Part shown: in pieces, positions 10,946-17,495 of the stretch
How positions within the stretch are numbered: position 1 is the first letter of the stretch
Layout: each line of letters starts with the position of its first letter
Source of the DNA: UBA5066 sp048500275
Lineage (GTDB): Bacteria; Acidobacteriota; Thermoanaerobaculia; UBA5066
NCBI GenBank assembly: GCA_048500275.1
Contig: JASNYI010000002.1
Coordinates: 558,001 to 622,000, forward strand
Length of the DNA: 64,000 bases
Reading direction: 5' to 3'
Translations under genes and position numbers: made by a program
Notes under the pieces: generated by a model
What the model was told of the DNA's origin: nothing
Databases searched by the model: none
The model's input: only the letters and a program-made list of their open reading frames with translations

Positions 10946-11035
10946 CCGACCGCTCGGACGGGGCCGGTGTCGGGGAGCCCCGGAGGGCGGCCCAGCGCCC
11001 GGGGGAGGTATCCTCCCGAGGCTTAGGAGGCTTTG

Positions 11036-12217
11036 ATGGCCGTCGCCGAACCGCCCGCCGCCACCGCGGCGCCCCTCTCCACCCTGACCGAGTCCGAGCG
11101 GGAGATCGCCGACAGCGTCCACCAGTTCGCCGTCGAGACCATCGGCCCGCGCTCGCTCGCGATGGACCAGGCGAACCGTATGGACCCCGACCTCGTACGC
11201 CAGTTCTTCGACCTCGACCTGATGGGGATCGAGATCCCAGAGGAGTTCGGCGGCCTCGGCCAGAACTTCGGCACGGCGATCGCCGTCATCGAGGCGCTGG
11301 CCCGCGTCGACGCCGCCTGCGCCGTCGTCGTCGACGTCCAGAACACGCTGGTCGCCAACGCGCTTCTGCGCTGGGCGTCGCCCGCGCTGAAGGCGAAGTA
11401 CCTCCCTCAGCTCGCGAAGTCGAAGGTCGGCTCCTACGCCCTCTCCGAGGCCGAGTCGGGCTCCGACGCCTTCGCGCTGAAGACGCGCGCCGAGAAGAAG
11501 GGCGACCGGTGGGTCCTGAACGGCAGCAAGCTCTGGATCACGAACGGTCTCGAGGCCGAGCTCTTCCTCGTCTTCGCCAACGTCGATTTCTCGAAGGGCT
11601 ACCGCGGCATCACCGCCTTCTTCGTCGAGTCCGGCTGGAAGGGCTTCTCGAAGGGGAAGAAGGAGGACAAGCTCGGGATCCGCGCCTCCTCCACGCTCGC
11701 CCTGGCCTTCGAGGACCTCGAGGTCCCCGAGGAGAACGTCGTCGGGAAGGTCGGCGAGGGGTACAAGATCGCCATCGAGACGCTGAACGAGGGGCGCATC
11801 GGCATCGGCGCCCAGATGGTCGGCATCGCGCGCGCCGCCCTCGACTACTCGGCGAAGTACGTCCAGACCCGCGTCCAGTTCGGAAAGCCCATCTCCGAGT
11901 TCCAGGCGATCCAGCACGAGCTCGCCCGGATGGACATGGAGCTCGAGTGCGCCCGCCTCGCCGTCTACAACGCGGCCCGCCTGAAGGAGGCGGGGATGCC
12001 CTTCGCCCGCGAGGGGGCCATCGCGAAGCTCAAGGCCTCCGAGGTCGCCGAGTACTGCACGTCGAAGGGGCTCGAGCTCCTCGGCGGCTACGGCTACGTC
12101 AAGGAGTACCCCCTCGAGAAGATGTACCGCGACGCCAAGATCGGGAAGATCTACGAGGGGACGTCCTACATGCAGCTCAACACCATCGCCAAGGACGTCC
12201 TGAAGCGGACGGCCTGA
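11036..12217 (+). CDS. Acyl-CoA dehydrogenase, short-chain (butyryl-CoA type)
   Basis: A 393-residue FAD enzyme; the ATG follows TAGGAGG with a 5-base gap. It shows the acyl-CoA dehydrogenase signatures SEAESGSDA and WITNG in the middle beta domain, TRVQFGKPI and ELLGGYGY in the C-terminal helical domain, and the catalytic-glutamate motif KIYEGTS near residue 375, the arrangement found in short-chain enzymes. It oxidises acyl-CoA to enoyl-CoA, or runs in reverse with an electron-bifurcating ETF. With the lysine cluster further along producing crotonyl-CoA, it could be the butyryl-CoA-forming enzyme (inference). No etfAB lies beside it in the window, so a beta-oxidation role is equally possible. 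Confidence 0.9.
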   Translation: MAVAEPPAATAAPLSTLTESEREIADSVHQFAVETIGPRSLAMDQANRMDPDLVRQFFDLDLMGIEIPEEFGGLGQNFGTAIAVIEALARVDAACAVVVDVQNTLVANALLRWASPALKAKYLPQLAKSKVGSYALSEAESGSDAFALKTRAEKKGDRWVLNGSKLWITNGLEAELFLVFANVDFSKGYRGITAFFVESGWKGFSKGKKEDKLGIRASSTLALAFEDLEVPEENVVGKVGEGYKIAIETLNEGRIGIGAQMVGIARAALDYSAKYVQTRVQFGKPISEFQAIQHELARMDMELECARLAVYNAARLKEAGMPFAREGAIAKLKASEVAEYCTSKGLELLGGYGYVKEYPLEKMYRDAKIGKIYEGTSYMQLNTIAKDVLKRTA

Positions 12218-12274
12218 GCCGACGGAGGCGGGCTGGCCCGACGGGGCGGCCCGCTGGTAGAATCCCCGTCCCAG

Positions 12275-12350
12275 GGCGACGTACCCAAGTGGTTAAGGGA
12301 AGGCTCTGCAAAAGCCTCATTCGTCGGTTCGAATCCGACCGTCGCCTCCA
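12275..12350 (+). tRNA. tRNA-Cys (anticodon GCA)
   Basis: Acceptor arms GGCGACG (12275-12281) and CGTCGCC (12340-12346) pair fully. The anticodon stem AGGCT/AGCCT encloses CTGCAAA, giving anticodon GCA. The T-arm GTCGG-TTCGAAT-CCGAC is intact and CCA is encoded. A -10-like TAGAAT sits at 12258-12263, about 12 bases upstream. Confidence 0.96.
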
Positions 12351-12359
12351 GAGGAACCC

Positions 12360-12391
12360 CGCCGCCGCGCCCCCGGGCGCGGCGGTTTCAT
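12360..12391 (+). terminator. Terminator after tRNA-Cys
   Basis: A strong GC hairpin (CCGCCGCGCC pairing with GGCGCGGCGG) is followed by the T-rich tract TTTCATTT, ten bases past the tRNA-Cys CCA end. Confidence 0.75.
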
Positions 12392-12467
12392 TTGGTGCGC
12401 CGGGCGGGCGGCCGGCGGAGGGCTGAAGGCTGGCCCGAGACCCGGAGGGGCTACTCTAGGGGGCCCG

Positions 12468-12552
12468 GCCGGAGTGGCGGAACGGCAGACGCAGGGGCCT
12501 TAAAAGCCCCAGGCCCGCGAGGGCCGTGAGGGTTCGAGTCCCTCCTCCGGCA
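12468..12552 (+). tRNA. tRNA-Leu (anticodon TAA), integration target
   Basis: Acceptor stem GCCGGAG (12468-12474) pairs with CTCCGGC (12545-12551), with discriminator A and no encoded CCA. The anticodon stem GGGGC/GCCCC encloses CTTAAAA, giving TAA. A long variable arm (GGCCC-GCGA-GGGCC) marks it as tRNA-Leu. The 3' half from 12494 is repeated at 30454-30514, so this tRNA was rebuilt by the integrated element, which supplies its 3' half. Confidence 0.95.
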
Positions 12553-12554
12553 AT
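12494..12554. repeat. attL: tRNA-Leu 3' half
   Basis: Left copy of the attachment repeat. It equals 30454-30514 at 12494-12516 and 12521-12554; the only differences lie in the four-base variable-arm loop (GCGA here, TCAG in the right copy). The first identical block covers the anticodon stem-loop. Confidence 0.93.
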
Positions 12555-12590
12555 AACTTACGAGATCAGGCGCCCTAGCCCGCCGCGGAC

Positions 12591-12610
12591 GTTGCCCACC
12601 TGTTGCCCAC
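12591..12610 (+). promoter_or_regulatory. Left arm-type integrase repeats (GTTGCCCAC x2)
   Basis: GTTGCCCAC occurs at 12591-12599 and 12602-12610, 11 bp apart and in direct orientation, just inside attL. The same 9-mer and 11-bp step recur just inside attR, the pattern expected of arm-type binding sites of a tyrosine integrase. Confidence 0.65.
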
Positions 12611-12731
12611 GGAGCCCGAAAAGGGGGGGGATAGACCCCAGGCTCGTGGATCTGCGGGCCGGTAGGTGGAGTCCCCGTCGGTGGGGGATTCGACGCATAC
12701 TCGGGCCGCCGGCCGAGAGAGGGAGGACCCG

Positions 12732-13424
12732 ATGGACCGAGACGAGATGCAGTTCCTCGGAACGGGCCTCTACTCCGAGCGAGAGGCGGCGCGCCTAACG
12801 GGGGTGCGTGTTCAGCGCGTCCGGCGTTGGGTTCGAGGGTACGAGTTCACGACGCCAGGCGGCGAGAGGCGCACTTCACCCCCCGTCCTTGAACGGGGAC
12901 TGGGGGAGGTTGGAACGCCGCTGATGGGGTTCACGGCGCTCGTTGACATCCGAGTCGTCCGGGCTTTCCGAGACGCCGGGGTGAGCTGGCCCGCCCTCCG
13001 AGAAGCCGCGCGCGTCGCGCGGGAGAGGTTCGGCGTTGAGCACCCCTTCTCAGACAGGCGCTTCAAGACGGACGGGAAAAACGTCTTCCTATCTTTGAAG
13101 CACGGCCGCAGGGATCCCGCGCTCATCGACATCCTGGAGGACCAGTTCGTCTTCTCCAAGATCGTCGAGCCGTTCCTGTTGAATCTCGACTTCAGCGGCA
13201 ACGAGCCTTGCCGGTGGTTCCCGCTCGGCAAGAAGAGACACGTCCTGCTCGACCCGGAACGGTCCTTCGGGCAACCGATCACACGCGAGGGCTCGGTCTC
13301 GACGAGCATCATCGCCGCCGCTGTCGCCGTAGAGAAGTCGGCTTCACGGGTCGCCAGGTGGTACGGGATTCCGCTCAGTGCCGTGAAAGACGCCGTTCAG
13401 TACGAGGCACAGCTCGCGGCTTGA
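12732..13424 (+). CDS. MerR-like/DUF433 antitoxin
   Basis: A 230-residue protein; the ATG at 12732 follows GAGGGAGGA. Residues ~10-35 (YSEREAARLTGVRVQRVRRW) look like a MerR-type helix-turn-helix, the middle is unassigned, and the C-terminus (~165-228, with SVSTSIIAAAVA and RVARWYGIPLSAVKDAV) is a DUF433-type module. DUF433 proteins commonly pair with DUF5615 PIN-like nucleases as antitoxins. Here the next gene overlaps by 4 bases (TTGA) and is exactly such a nuclease. The pair is the only rightward transcription unit of the element and sits at its left end, consistent with an addiction module that stabilises integration. The HTH suggests autorepression. Confidence 0.75.
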   Translation: MDRDEMQFLGTGLYSEREAARLTGVRVQRVRRWVRGYEFTTPGGERRTSPPVLERGLGEVGTPLMGFTALVDIRVVRAFRDAGVSWPALREAARVARERFGVEHPFSDRRFKTDGKNVFLSLKHGRRDPALIDILEDQFVFSKIVEPFLLNLDFSGNEPCRWFPLGKKRHVLLDPERSFGQPITREGSVSTSIIAAAVAVEKSASRVARWYGIPLSAVKDAVQYEAQLAA

Positions 13425-13822
13425 AGTTCTTCTTCGACAACGACGTGTCGTTCAGGATCGCGGGCGCCATCGCCTGCCTGAGCGAAGCTGAGGGCGACAC
13501 CGTCGTACACATCAAGGACAAGTACGGCCCCGATGCGAAAGACCCCGATTGGCTGCCAAAGCTGGGAGCAGAAGGTGGCTGGATCGTCGTCACTGCGGAC
13601 ACGCGGTTCCGAAGGAAGGCGAGCGAGCGCGAGATCTTCCGCCGGGCGCGGTTGACTACGTTCATCCTCGCTCCGGGTTGGATGAAGCGAGGGCTCTGGG
13701 ACCAAGCGGCCTTTCTTGTAATGTGGTGGCCAAAGGTCCGTGAGCAGGCTGACCTGGCGGTGGCCGGGGCGACCTTCGAGATCCCTCACGGGCGGGCTGG
13801 CCGCTTCAGGCCGTTGCCGTAG
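13421..13822 (+). CDS. DUF5615 PIN-like toxin
   Basis: A 133-residue protein that starts at TTG 13421, overlapping the TGA of the antitoxin (TTGA); a longer open frame upstream is only a shadow of the antitoxin gene. The N-terminus FFFDNDVS carries the first PIN-like acidic residues and VVTADTRFRRK near residue 65 the later one, as in DUF5615 proteins. It is predicted to be a metal-dependent ribonuclease whose activity is blocked by the upstream DUF433 protein. The TTG start and overlap imply translational coupling, so the toxin is made only when the antitoxin is translated. The RNA target is unknown. Confidence 0.78.
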   Translation: MKFFFDNDVSFRIAGAIACLSEAEGDTVVHIKDKYGPDAKDPDWLPKLGAEGGWIVVTADTRFRRKASEREIFRRARLTTFILAPGWMKRGLWDQAAFLVMWWPKVREQADLAVAGATFEIPHGRAGRFRPLP

Positions 13823-13863
13823 CGCCCTCTCTCCCGACGCCTCGCGCAGTAGCGCTCGAGGCC

Positions 13864-14193
13864 TCAGTCAGCGTCTTCGGGCCCTTCCTTCGTGCGGCTC
13901 CACGCCTCGGACAAGCTCTCCGGGAACGCCAGCCGGAGACTCGTGATCAAGTGCTCCAGGTGGACGACGAGCTCGTCCGATCCGCCGTCGAAATCGACGG
14001 GGTGCCGGGCCTGCCATTCGTCGTCACACTGGCCCTTGTGGAGGTACGCGCAGGGGACCGAGTCGCCCGCGTCCTCGAGCTGACCAGCGCTCACGGCGTG
14101 CCCGTCTGCGGCCCTCGCGATGCGCTGGCCGCACTGGTCGCAGAAGACCCGCGCTCCTACTCCGCCGGAGGTTTTCACGAACCGGATTCCCAT
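13864..14193 (-). CDS. Hypothetical small protein with cysteine cluster
   Basis: A 109-residue protein of unknown function. The N-terminal third has CDQCGQ (a CxxC knuckle near residue 18) and a second cysteine pair in CAYLHKGQC (near 48-56), so a small zinc-binding fold is possible. The rest is acidic (HPVDFDGGSDELVVHLEHL). It is the last gene of the leftward array and runs convergently towards the toxin gene. The ribosome site is weak. I recognise no family. Confidence 0.55.
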   Translation of the reverse strand: MGIRFVKTSGGVGARVFCDQCGQRIARAADGHAVSAGQLEDAGDSVPCAYLHKGQCDDEWQARHPVDFDGGSDELVVHLEHLITSLRLAFPESLSEAWSRTKEGPEDAD

Positions 14194-14205
14194 GGGGTCG
14201 AAAGC

Positions 14206-14880
14206 CTACCCGATCGCCGACCGGCGTTCCAGCCGGTCACCGACTCCGAAGGCGACAGCCGCTCCCATGAGCCCGCTCCCCACGTACTCCCGGAACGCGT
14301 GCCGGCCCTCGCCGCGCGCGACGTCGTGAGCGACGCCAGCCGCCTCGAGCGCCGCGACGAACCTCTCCGAGTGCGGCGCGCATGGATCGCCGGTGTTCCA
14401 CGCCACGAGGACGGGGCAGCGGAGGGGGCCGAGGCCGGGCCCGGCGTGCGCCAGCGCCTCGGCCGCGCCGACCGCCCCCACCGTCGCCAGGCCGACGACG
14501 CGCACGCCCTCCGCACGGGCGAGGAGGACGGCGAGAGCCGCCCCGAGAGAGTACCCGACGACGGAGAGGCGCTCGGGCGGCGCGGGGAGGCGGGGGAGGA
14601 GCTCCTCTAGGAAGAGCCCGAGGAACGGCTCCGCGGCGGCCTCCGGGCGCCCAGGAAGGGCCGGGGGGTAGGAGAGGACGAGTGCCCGGCGCAGCCGCGG
14701 CGAGGCCGCCAGGAGGGCGAGGACCTCGTCCGGAGGGGATTCCCGGCGGGAGGCGTACTCGCGCGAGGAGACGGCGCCGCCGAGGTAGACGAGGAGGTCG
14801 GAGGCTCCGGCCCCCGGCGGGTCGAGGAGGTCCGCGAACGTCTCAGGGCCGAGCCTCGAGTCCGGGAGGAGGAGCTTCAC
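14206..14880 (-). CDS. Alpha/beta hydrolase of the element
   Basis: A 224-residue cytoplasmic protein without signal peptide. VVGYSLGAALA (near residue 105) is the GxSxG nucleophile elbow, NTGDPCAPHS supplies a plausible catalytic Asp and EGRHAFREY the His, so the triad looks complete. This is the dienelactone-hydrolase-like size class. Starts at GTG 14880. In a phage-related array it may be a cargo (moron) gene or an esterase that acts on the envelope, but the lack of an export signal argues against the latter unless lysis releases it. It lies 12 bp from the downstream small gene. Confidence 0.65.
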   Translation of the reverse strand: MKLLLPDSRLGPETFADLLDPPGAGASDLLVYLGGAVSSREYASRRESPPDEVLALLAASPRLRRALVLSYPPALPGRPEAAAEPFLGLFLEELLPRLPAPPERLSVVGYSLGAALAVLLARAEGVRVVGLATVGAVGAAEALAHAGPGLGPLRCPVLVAWNTGDPCAPHSERFVAALEAAGVAHDVARGEGRHAFREYVGSGLMGAAVAFGVGDRLERRSAIG

Positions 14881-14889
14881 CGCGGACAG

Positions 14890-15102
14890 CTACCCCTTGG
14901 CTCTCCCGGCGAGCTTCCCGAGCGCCCGGAGGGAGTCGCTCTCGTCGAGGAGGATTTTCAGCGCGTCGCCGATGCTGAGGCGCTTCCCCTCGCGGGCCCC
15001 GAGGAGAGCCGTCGCGCGCTCGAGGCGCTCGCGGACCTCGGGGTGGACGGTGATCGTCAGCTTCACGGGCCGGGCGTCGTCGAACTTCATGGGGCGGGGC
15101 AT
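14890..15102 (-). CDS. Ribbon-helix-helix regulator
   Basis: A 70-residue protein. The ATG at 15102 follows GGAGG with a 7-base gap; the frame extends further upstream but runs into the operator region. The sequence PVKLTITVHPEVRERLERATALLGAREG fits a ribbon-helix-helix fold (beta strand, helix, turn, helix). Such proteins bind paired half-sites as dimers of dimers. A long inverted repeat with CATACGGC/GCCGTATG arms overlaps its own promoter, which suggests autoregulation. It may control this end of the array or act as an antitoxin, but no toxin partner is evident beside it. Confidence 0.7.
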   Translation of the reverse strand: MPRPMKFDDARPVKLTITVHPEVRERLERATALLGAREGKRLSIGDALKILLDESDSLRALGKLAGRAKG

Positions 15103-15120
15103 CGTGGCACCTCCGACAGA

Positions 15121-15160
15121 ATCATACGGCTGTAACGTGCGAAAGCAAATCGGCCGTATG
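15121..15160 (-). promoter_or_regulatory. Promoter/operator of the RHH gene
   Basis: On the minus strand TTGCTT (15148-15143) and TATGAT (15126-15121) are separated by 16 bases, a good sigma-70-type promoter. Perfect 8-bp inverted arms CATACGGC (15123-15130) and GCCGTATG (15153-15160) bracket it, one arm overlapping the -10, so a bound dimeric repressor would block it. Confidence 0.65.
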
Positions 15161-15438
15161 AGTGTCGGGAACCGGTGCACATTCTCCCGAAGGGGCCGCC
15201 ATACCCTTCTGTTTCACACGTAAATTACGTCCGATAACTGGTATTACGGTAAATATCGGCTCTCGGAGCGATCCCATGCCAGGAAGAGGCGGAATGCCCG
15301 TCCTTCTGAGGCCACTGGCTGCGCAGTGCGAGGACGATTCCGACGCGCCGCGGGCCGCTCCGCTTGTCGGGTGTCGACGTGGCGACGGTCCCCGAGTGCA
15401 GGGCCGCGAGAGGGCGGCGATGCGAGGCCCACGGAAGC
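15161..15438. other. AT-rich dyad cluster, non-coding
   Basis: No convincing gene here. Within a very GC-rich neighbourhood, 15211-15259 is AT-rich and holds a 13-bp perfect palindrome ACGTAAATTACGT (15218-15230), a related ATTACGGTAAAT (15243-15254) and a CCGATA/TATCGG inverted pair (15231-15236, 15254-15259). These could be operator sites or a replication or termination signal. Open frames crossing the region on the minus strand are extensions of neighbouring-frame shadows. Confidence 0.45.
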
Positions 15439-15873
15439 TCAATCCCTCGGGGTGAAGAGGACGACGTTCGGCGGGAGAGCCTCCCCCTCGGGCTCGGGCT
15501 CCGGCTCGTCCCCGGCCGCGTCCACCAGCTCGCGGCGGTAGCGGAAGACCGCGTCGAGGACGGCGCGCGGGAGGCGCACGCTGCCGTCGAGGAGTCCGTC
15601 GAGCTGCGCGAGCGTCCGGTCCCGCTCCTCGTCTCCGACGACGGCGCGCTCCGGGAGACGGCGCCGCCGCACGTCGACCGCGAAGGCGACGATCTCCGGG
15701 GGCGCGACGAAGGTGCCGTCGGCCCAGCGCTCCCGGACGTGCACCTCGATCGCGCGGGCGAGGTCCTCCTCCGCCGCGGACGCCGTCGGGGCCTGCACCT
15801 CGACGCCGGGTAGGGCCGGCGCCCATCCCCGCCAGCCGGAGGCGGTCCGCTCGAGGAGGGCGGCAACGCGCAC
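15439..15873 (-). CDS. HicB-like protein
   Basis: A 144-residue protein starting at GTG 15873. Its first 50 residues (SGWRGWAPALPGVEVQAP followed by TASAAEEDLARAIEVHV) resemble the partial RNase-H fold of HicB antitoxins. The remainder is an acidic, glutamate-rich extension (EPEPEPEGEA). No HicA-type toxin (a ~60-residue dsRBD-like protein) lies next to it, so it is probably an orphan regulator or an antitoxin-like defence countermeasure. Two other minus-strand frames overlap it, but this one has the sensible composition and family resemblance. Confidence 0.6.
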   Translation of the reverse strand: MRVAALLERTASGWRGWAPALPGVEVQAPTASAAEEDLARAIEVHVRERWADGTFVAPPEIVAFAVDVRRRRLPERAVVGDEERDRTLAQLDGLLDGSVRLPRAVLDAVFRYRRELVDAAGDEPEPEPEGEALPPNVVLFTPRD

Positions 15874-15910
15874 GAGTCGAGACTACCTCTCCCCGCAAGC
15901 CTCGTGACCA

Positions 15911-16453
15911 TCACGAGGACCGGAGCGCGTGCCGTACTTCTTGAGTCCGCCGCCTCAGCTTCGCCCGGAGCTTCGCAAGGGCTCGCGCCTCGACGCTCCG
16001 GACCGTCGACCGGCAGACGCCCAGGGCGATGGCGATCTCCTCGTACGTCTGCTCCTCCCCCTCGAGCCCGTACCGGCGGACGAGGACCTCGCGCTCGTGC
16101 GGCCGGAGCTCGGCGAGGACCTCCCAGAGCCGGGCGATCATGAGCGGCGCCCCGGCGTCAGCCGGCGCGACGCGAGGGAGGTCCGGGCGCTCCTCCTCCT
16201 CGCCGTCGGGTCGGACGATGAAGAGGCGCCTCTCGCGGGCCGTGGCGCGGCGCTGCCGTAGGACCTCGGAGATGCACTCGCGCCGGGCCGCCGTGGCGGC
16301 CAGCGGGCCGAAGGAGCCCCGGTCCGGGTCGAAGTCCCTCTCGGCCTCGACGAGGCCCCAGAGCGCCGCAGAGACGATTCCGGCGCGGTCGGGTCCGTTG
16401 AACCGGGCCGCCACGGAGAGGGCCAGGGGGCGGTAGGCGGCGGCGAGGCTCAC
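15911..16453 (-). CDS. Sigma-70 family RNA polymerase sigma factor of the element
   Basis: A 180-residue protein. The N-terminal half (residues ~5-65, with DFDPDRGSFGPLAATAARRECISEVLR) resembles sigma region 2. The C-terminal part (~110-165, with LRPHEREVLVRRYGL and TYEEIAIALGVCRSTVRSVEARALAKLR) is a classical region 4 helix-turn-helix. Regions 1 and 3 are reduced, as in ECF-like or phage factors. It starts at GTG 16453, overlapping the TGA of the upstream DUF5681 gene (GTGA), so both are translationally coupled. It may redirect host RNA polymerase to element promoters; no anti-sigma gene is seen. Confidence 0.8.
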   Translation of the reverse strand: MSLAAAYRPLALSVAARFNGPDRAGIVSAALWGLVEAERDFDPDRGSFGPLAATAARRECISEVLRQRRATARERRLFIVRPDGEEEERPDLPRVAPADAGAPLMIARLWEVLAELRPHEREVLVRRYGLEGEEQTYEEIAIALGVCRSTVRSVEARALAKLRAKLRRRTQEVRHALRSS

Positions 16454-16914
16454 GCGACGGCTGAGGGGTCGTCTTCGTCCGTCTCGGGGCTCCCGGGTGC
16501 CTCGTTCGCGCCGGGGCCCTGCGCGAGGGCGCCCGCGACGAAATTCGCGAGTCGGATCGCCACGGCCGCCGGGTCCGCCCGGGACATGTCCTGTCCCGTG
16601 TCGCCGTCGACCGGGTCCGCGACGGGTCGACCGTGCAGAAGCGAGAGGACGAGTCTTTCGGCGCCGAGCCTAACCCGCGGATCCTTGTCCTTCAGGAGCT
16701 TCGACATCCTCGCGAATGCCGAGGGGAGCTTCGCGTCCGGGTCGCCGGCCTCAAGCGCCCGTAGGAGCTCCCGGCCGGCCAGCGTCCGCCGGTTCGGGGA
16801 GCCAGGCGGGCGTCCGGGCCCTCCAGGGTTTCCCTTCACGAAGCGGCCGGCGGTGTTTCGGTCGGACCCCGATTTCCCACCGTTTCTCTTTCCGCCCTCG
16901 TCCATCTCGTCCAT
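16450..16914 (-). CDS. DUF5681-containing phage protein
   Basis: About 154 residues from ATG 16914 (an alternative ATG at 16905 has better spacing from GGAGGTG). The N-terminus GRFVKGNPGGPGRPPGSPN is the glycine/proline-rich DUF5681 signature, found in many phage and mobile-element proteins that often lie near terminase genes. A helical segment follows (LLRALEAGDPDAKLPSAFAR) and the tail is acidic. A role as a small-terminase-like DNA-binding protein is possible but unproven, and no large terminase lies next to it. It overlaps the sigma factor gene by 4 bases. Confidence 0.7.
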   Translation of the reverse strand: MDEMDEGGKRNGGKSGSDRNTAGRFVKGNPGGPGRPPGSPNRRTLAGRELLRALEAGDPDAKLPSAFARMSKLLKDKDPRVRLGAERLVLSLLHGRPVADPVDGDTGQDMSRADPAAVAIRLANFVAGALAQGPGANEAPGSPETDEDDPSAVA

Positions 16915-16933
16915 CACCTCCACGGCCGGGCCA

Positions 16934-17488
16934 TCACGCGACTGCGGCGAGGCGAGCTTCCCAAGGCGCATCCCGGAGGCTGACCGAGGTCCCGCAGAGC
17001 CTGATGAGCTTCCGCTCGAGGCGGCGTACGAAGAGCCCCTCGCACCGGTACTTCAACCACCCGCATCGGCGGCAGCGCAGCTCGCCGCGGCCGTACGGCG
17101 CTCCGACGTCGTAAAGAAAGCGGGTACTGCTGTTGCACCGCGGGCAGAGGAAGTGTGCCCGCCATCCCCCGAAGGGGAGCGGTCGATACCCGACAAGCAC
17201 CTCGACCCGCTCCCCGGTCGGGAGGACGAGCGCCGCTCCGTCTCGAAGCGCCCACAGCCGTCCGCGGAGCGGGGGAGCGGTCGGCCGGTTCCGGGTGCAG
17301 AGCGCCGAGCCTCCGAAGTGCCACGTCACGATGTAGGGGCAGCGGCGAGGGTCACGGAGTGCCCGGGCCACGTCTCTCGCCGATATCCGCGGGAACAGCT
17401 CGGCGGCCCTCCGATAGCCGAGGAACCGGCCGTCCCGACCTCTCGGGCCTCCGGTCCTCCTCCTCGGAACTGCGATCGCACAAGCCAT
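16934..17488 (-). CDS. Zinc-ribbon protein of unknown function
   Basis: A 184-residue protein; the ATG follows GAGGGAG. Two CxxC knuckles (FLCPRCN near residue 115 and CRRCGW near 140) form a zinc ribbon, with the context typical of a family found in mobile elements (WRAHF before the first pair, LKYRC after the second). The N-terminus is basic (RRRTGGPRGRDGR). Nucleic-acid binding is likely, but no enzymatic motif is visible. It lies between the HTH protein at 17496 and the DUF5681 gene, with short spacings that suggest co-transcription. Confidence 0.65.
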   Translation of the reverse strand: MACAIAVPRRRTGGPRGRDGRFLGYRRAAELFPRISARDVARALRDPRRCPYIVTWHFGGSALCTRNRPTAPPLRGRLWALRDGAALVLPTGERVEVLVGYRPLPFGGWRAHFLCPRCNSSTRFLYDVGAPYGRGELRCRRCGWLKYRCEGLFVRRLERKLIRLCGTSVSLRDAPWEARLAAVA

Positions 17489-17495
17489 CGCTCCC

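Noticed and set aside
7664..11917. A 1417-codon minus-strand open frame opposite the second TonB receptor and acyl-CoA dehydrogenase
   Set aside because: It spans two unrelated plus-strand genes and has antisense-shadow composition.
15122..15914. Two longer minus-strand frames over the HicB-like gene
   Set aside because: They are Arg/Ser-rich shadows and one crosses the AT-rich operator region; the 144-residue frame has the family pattern.
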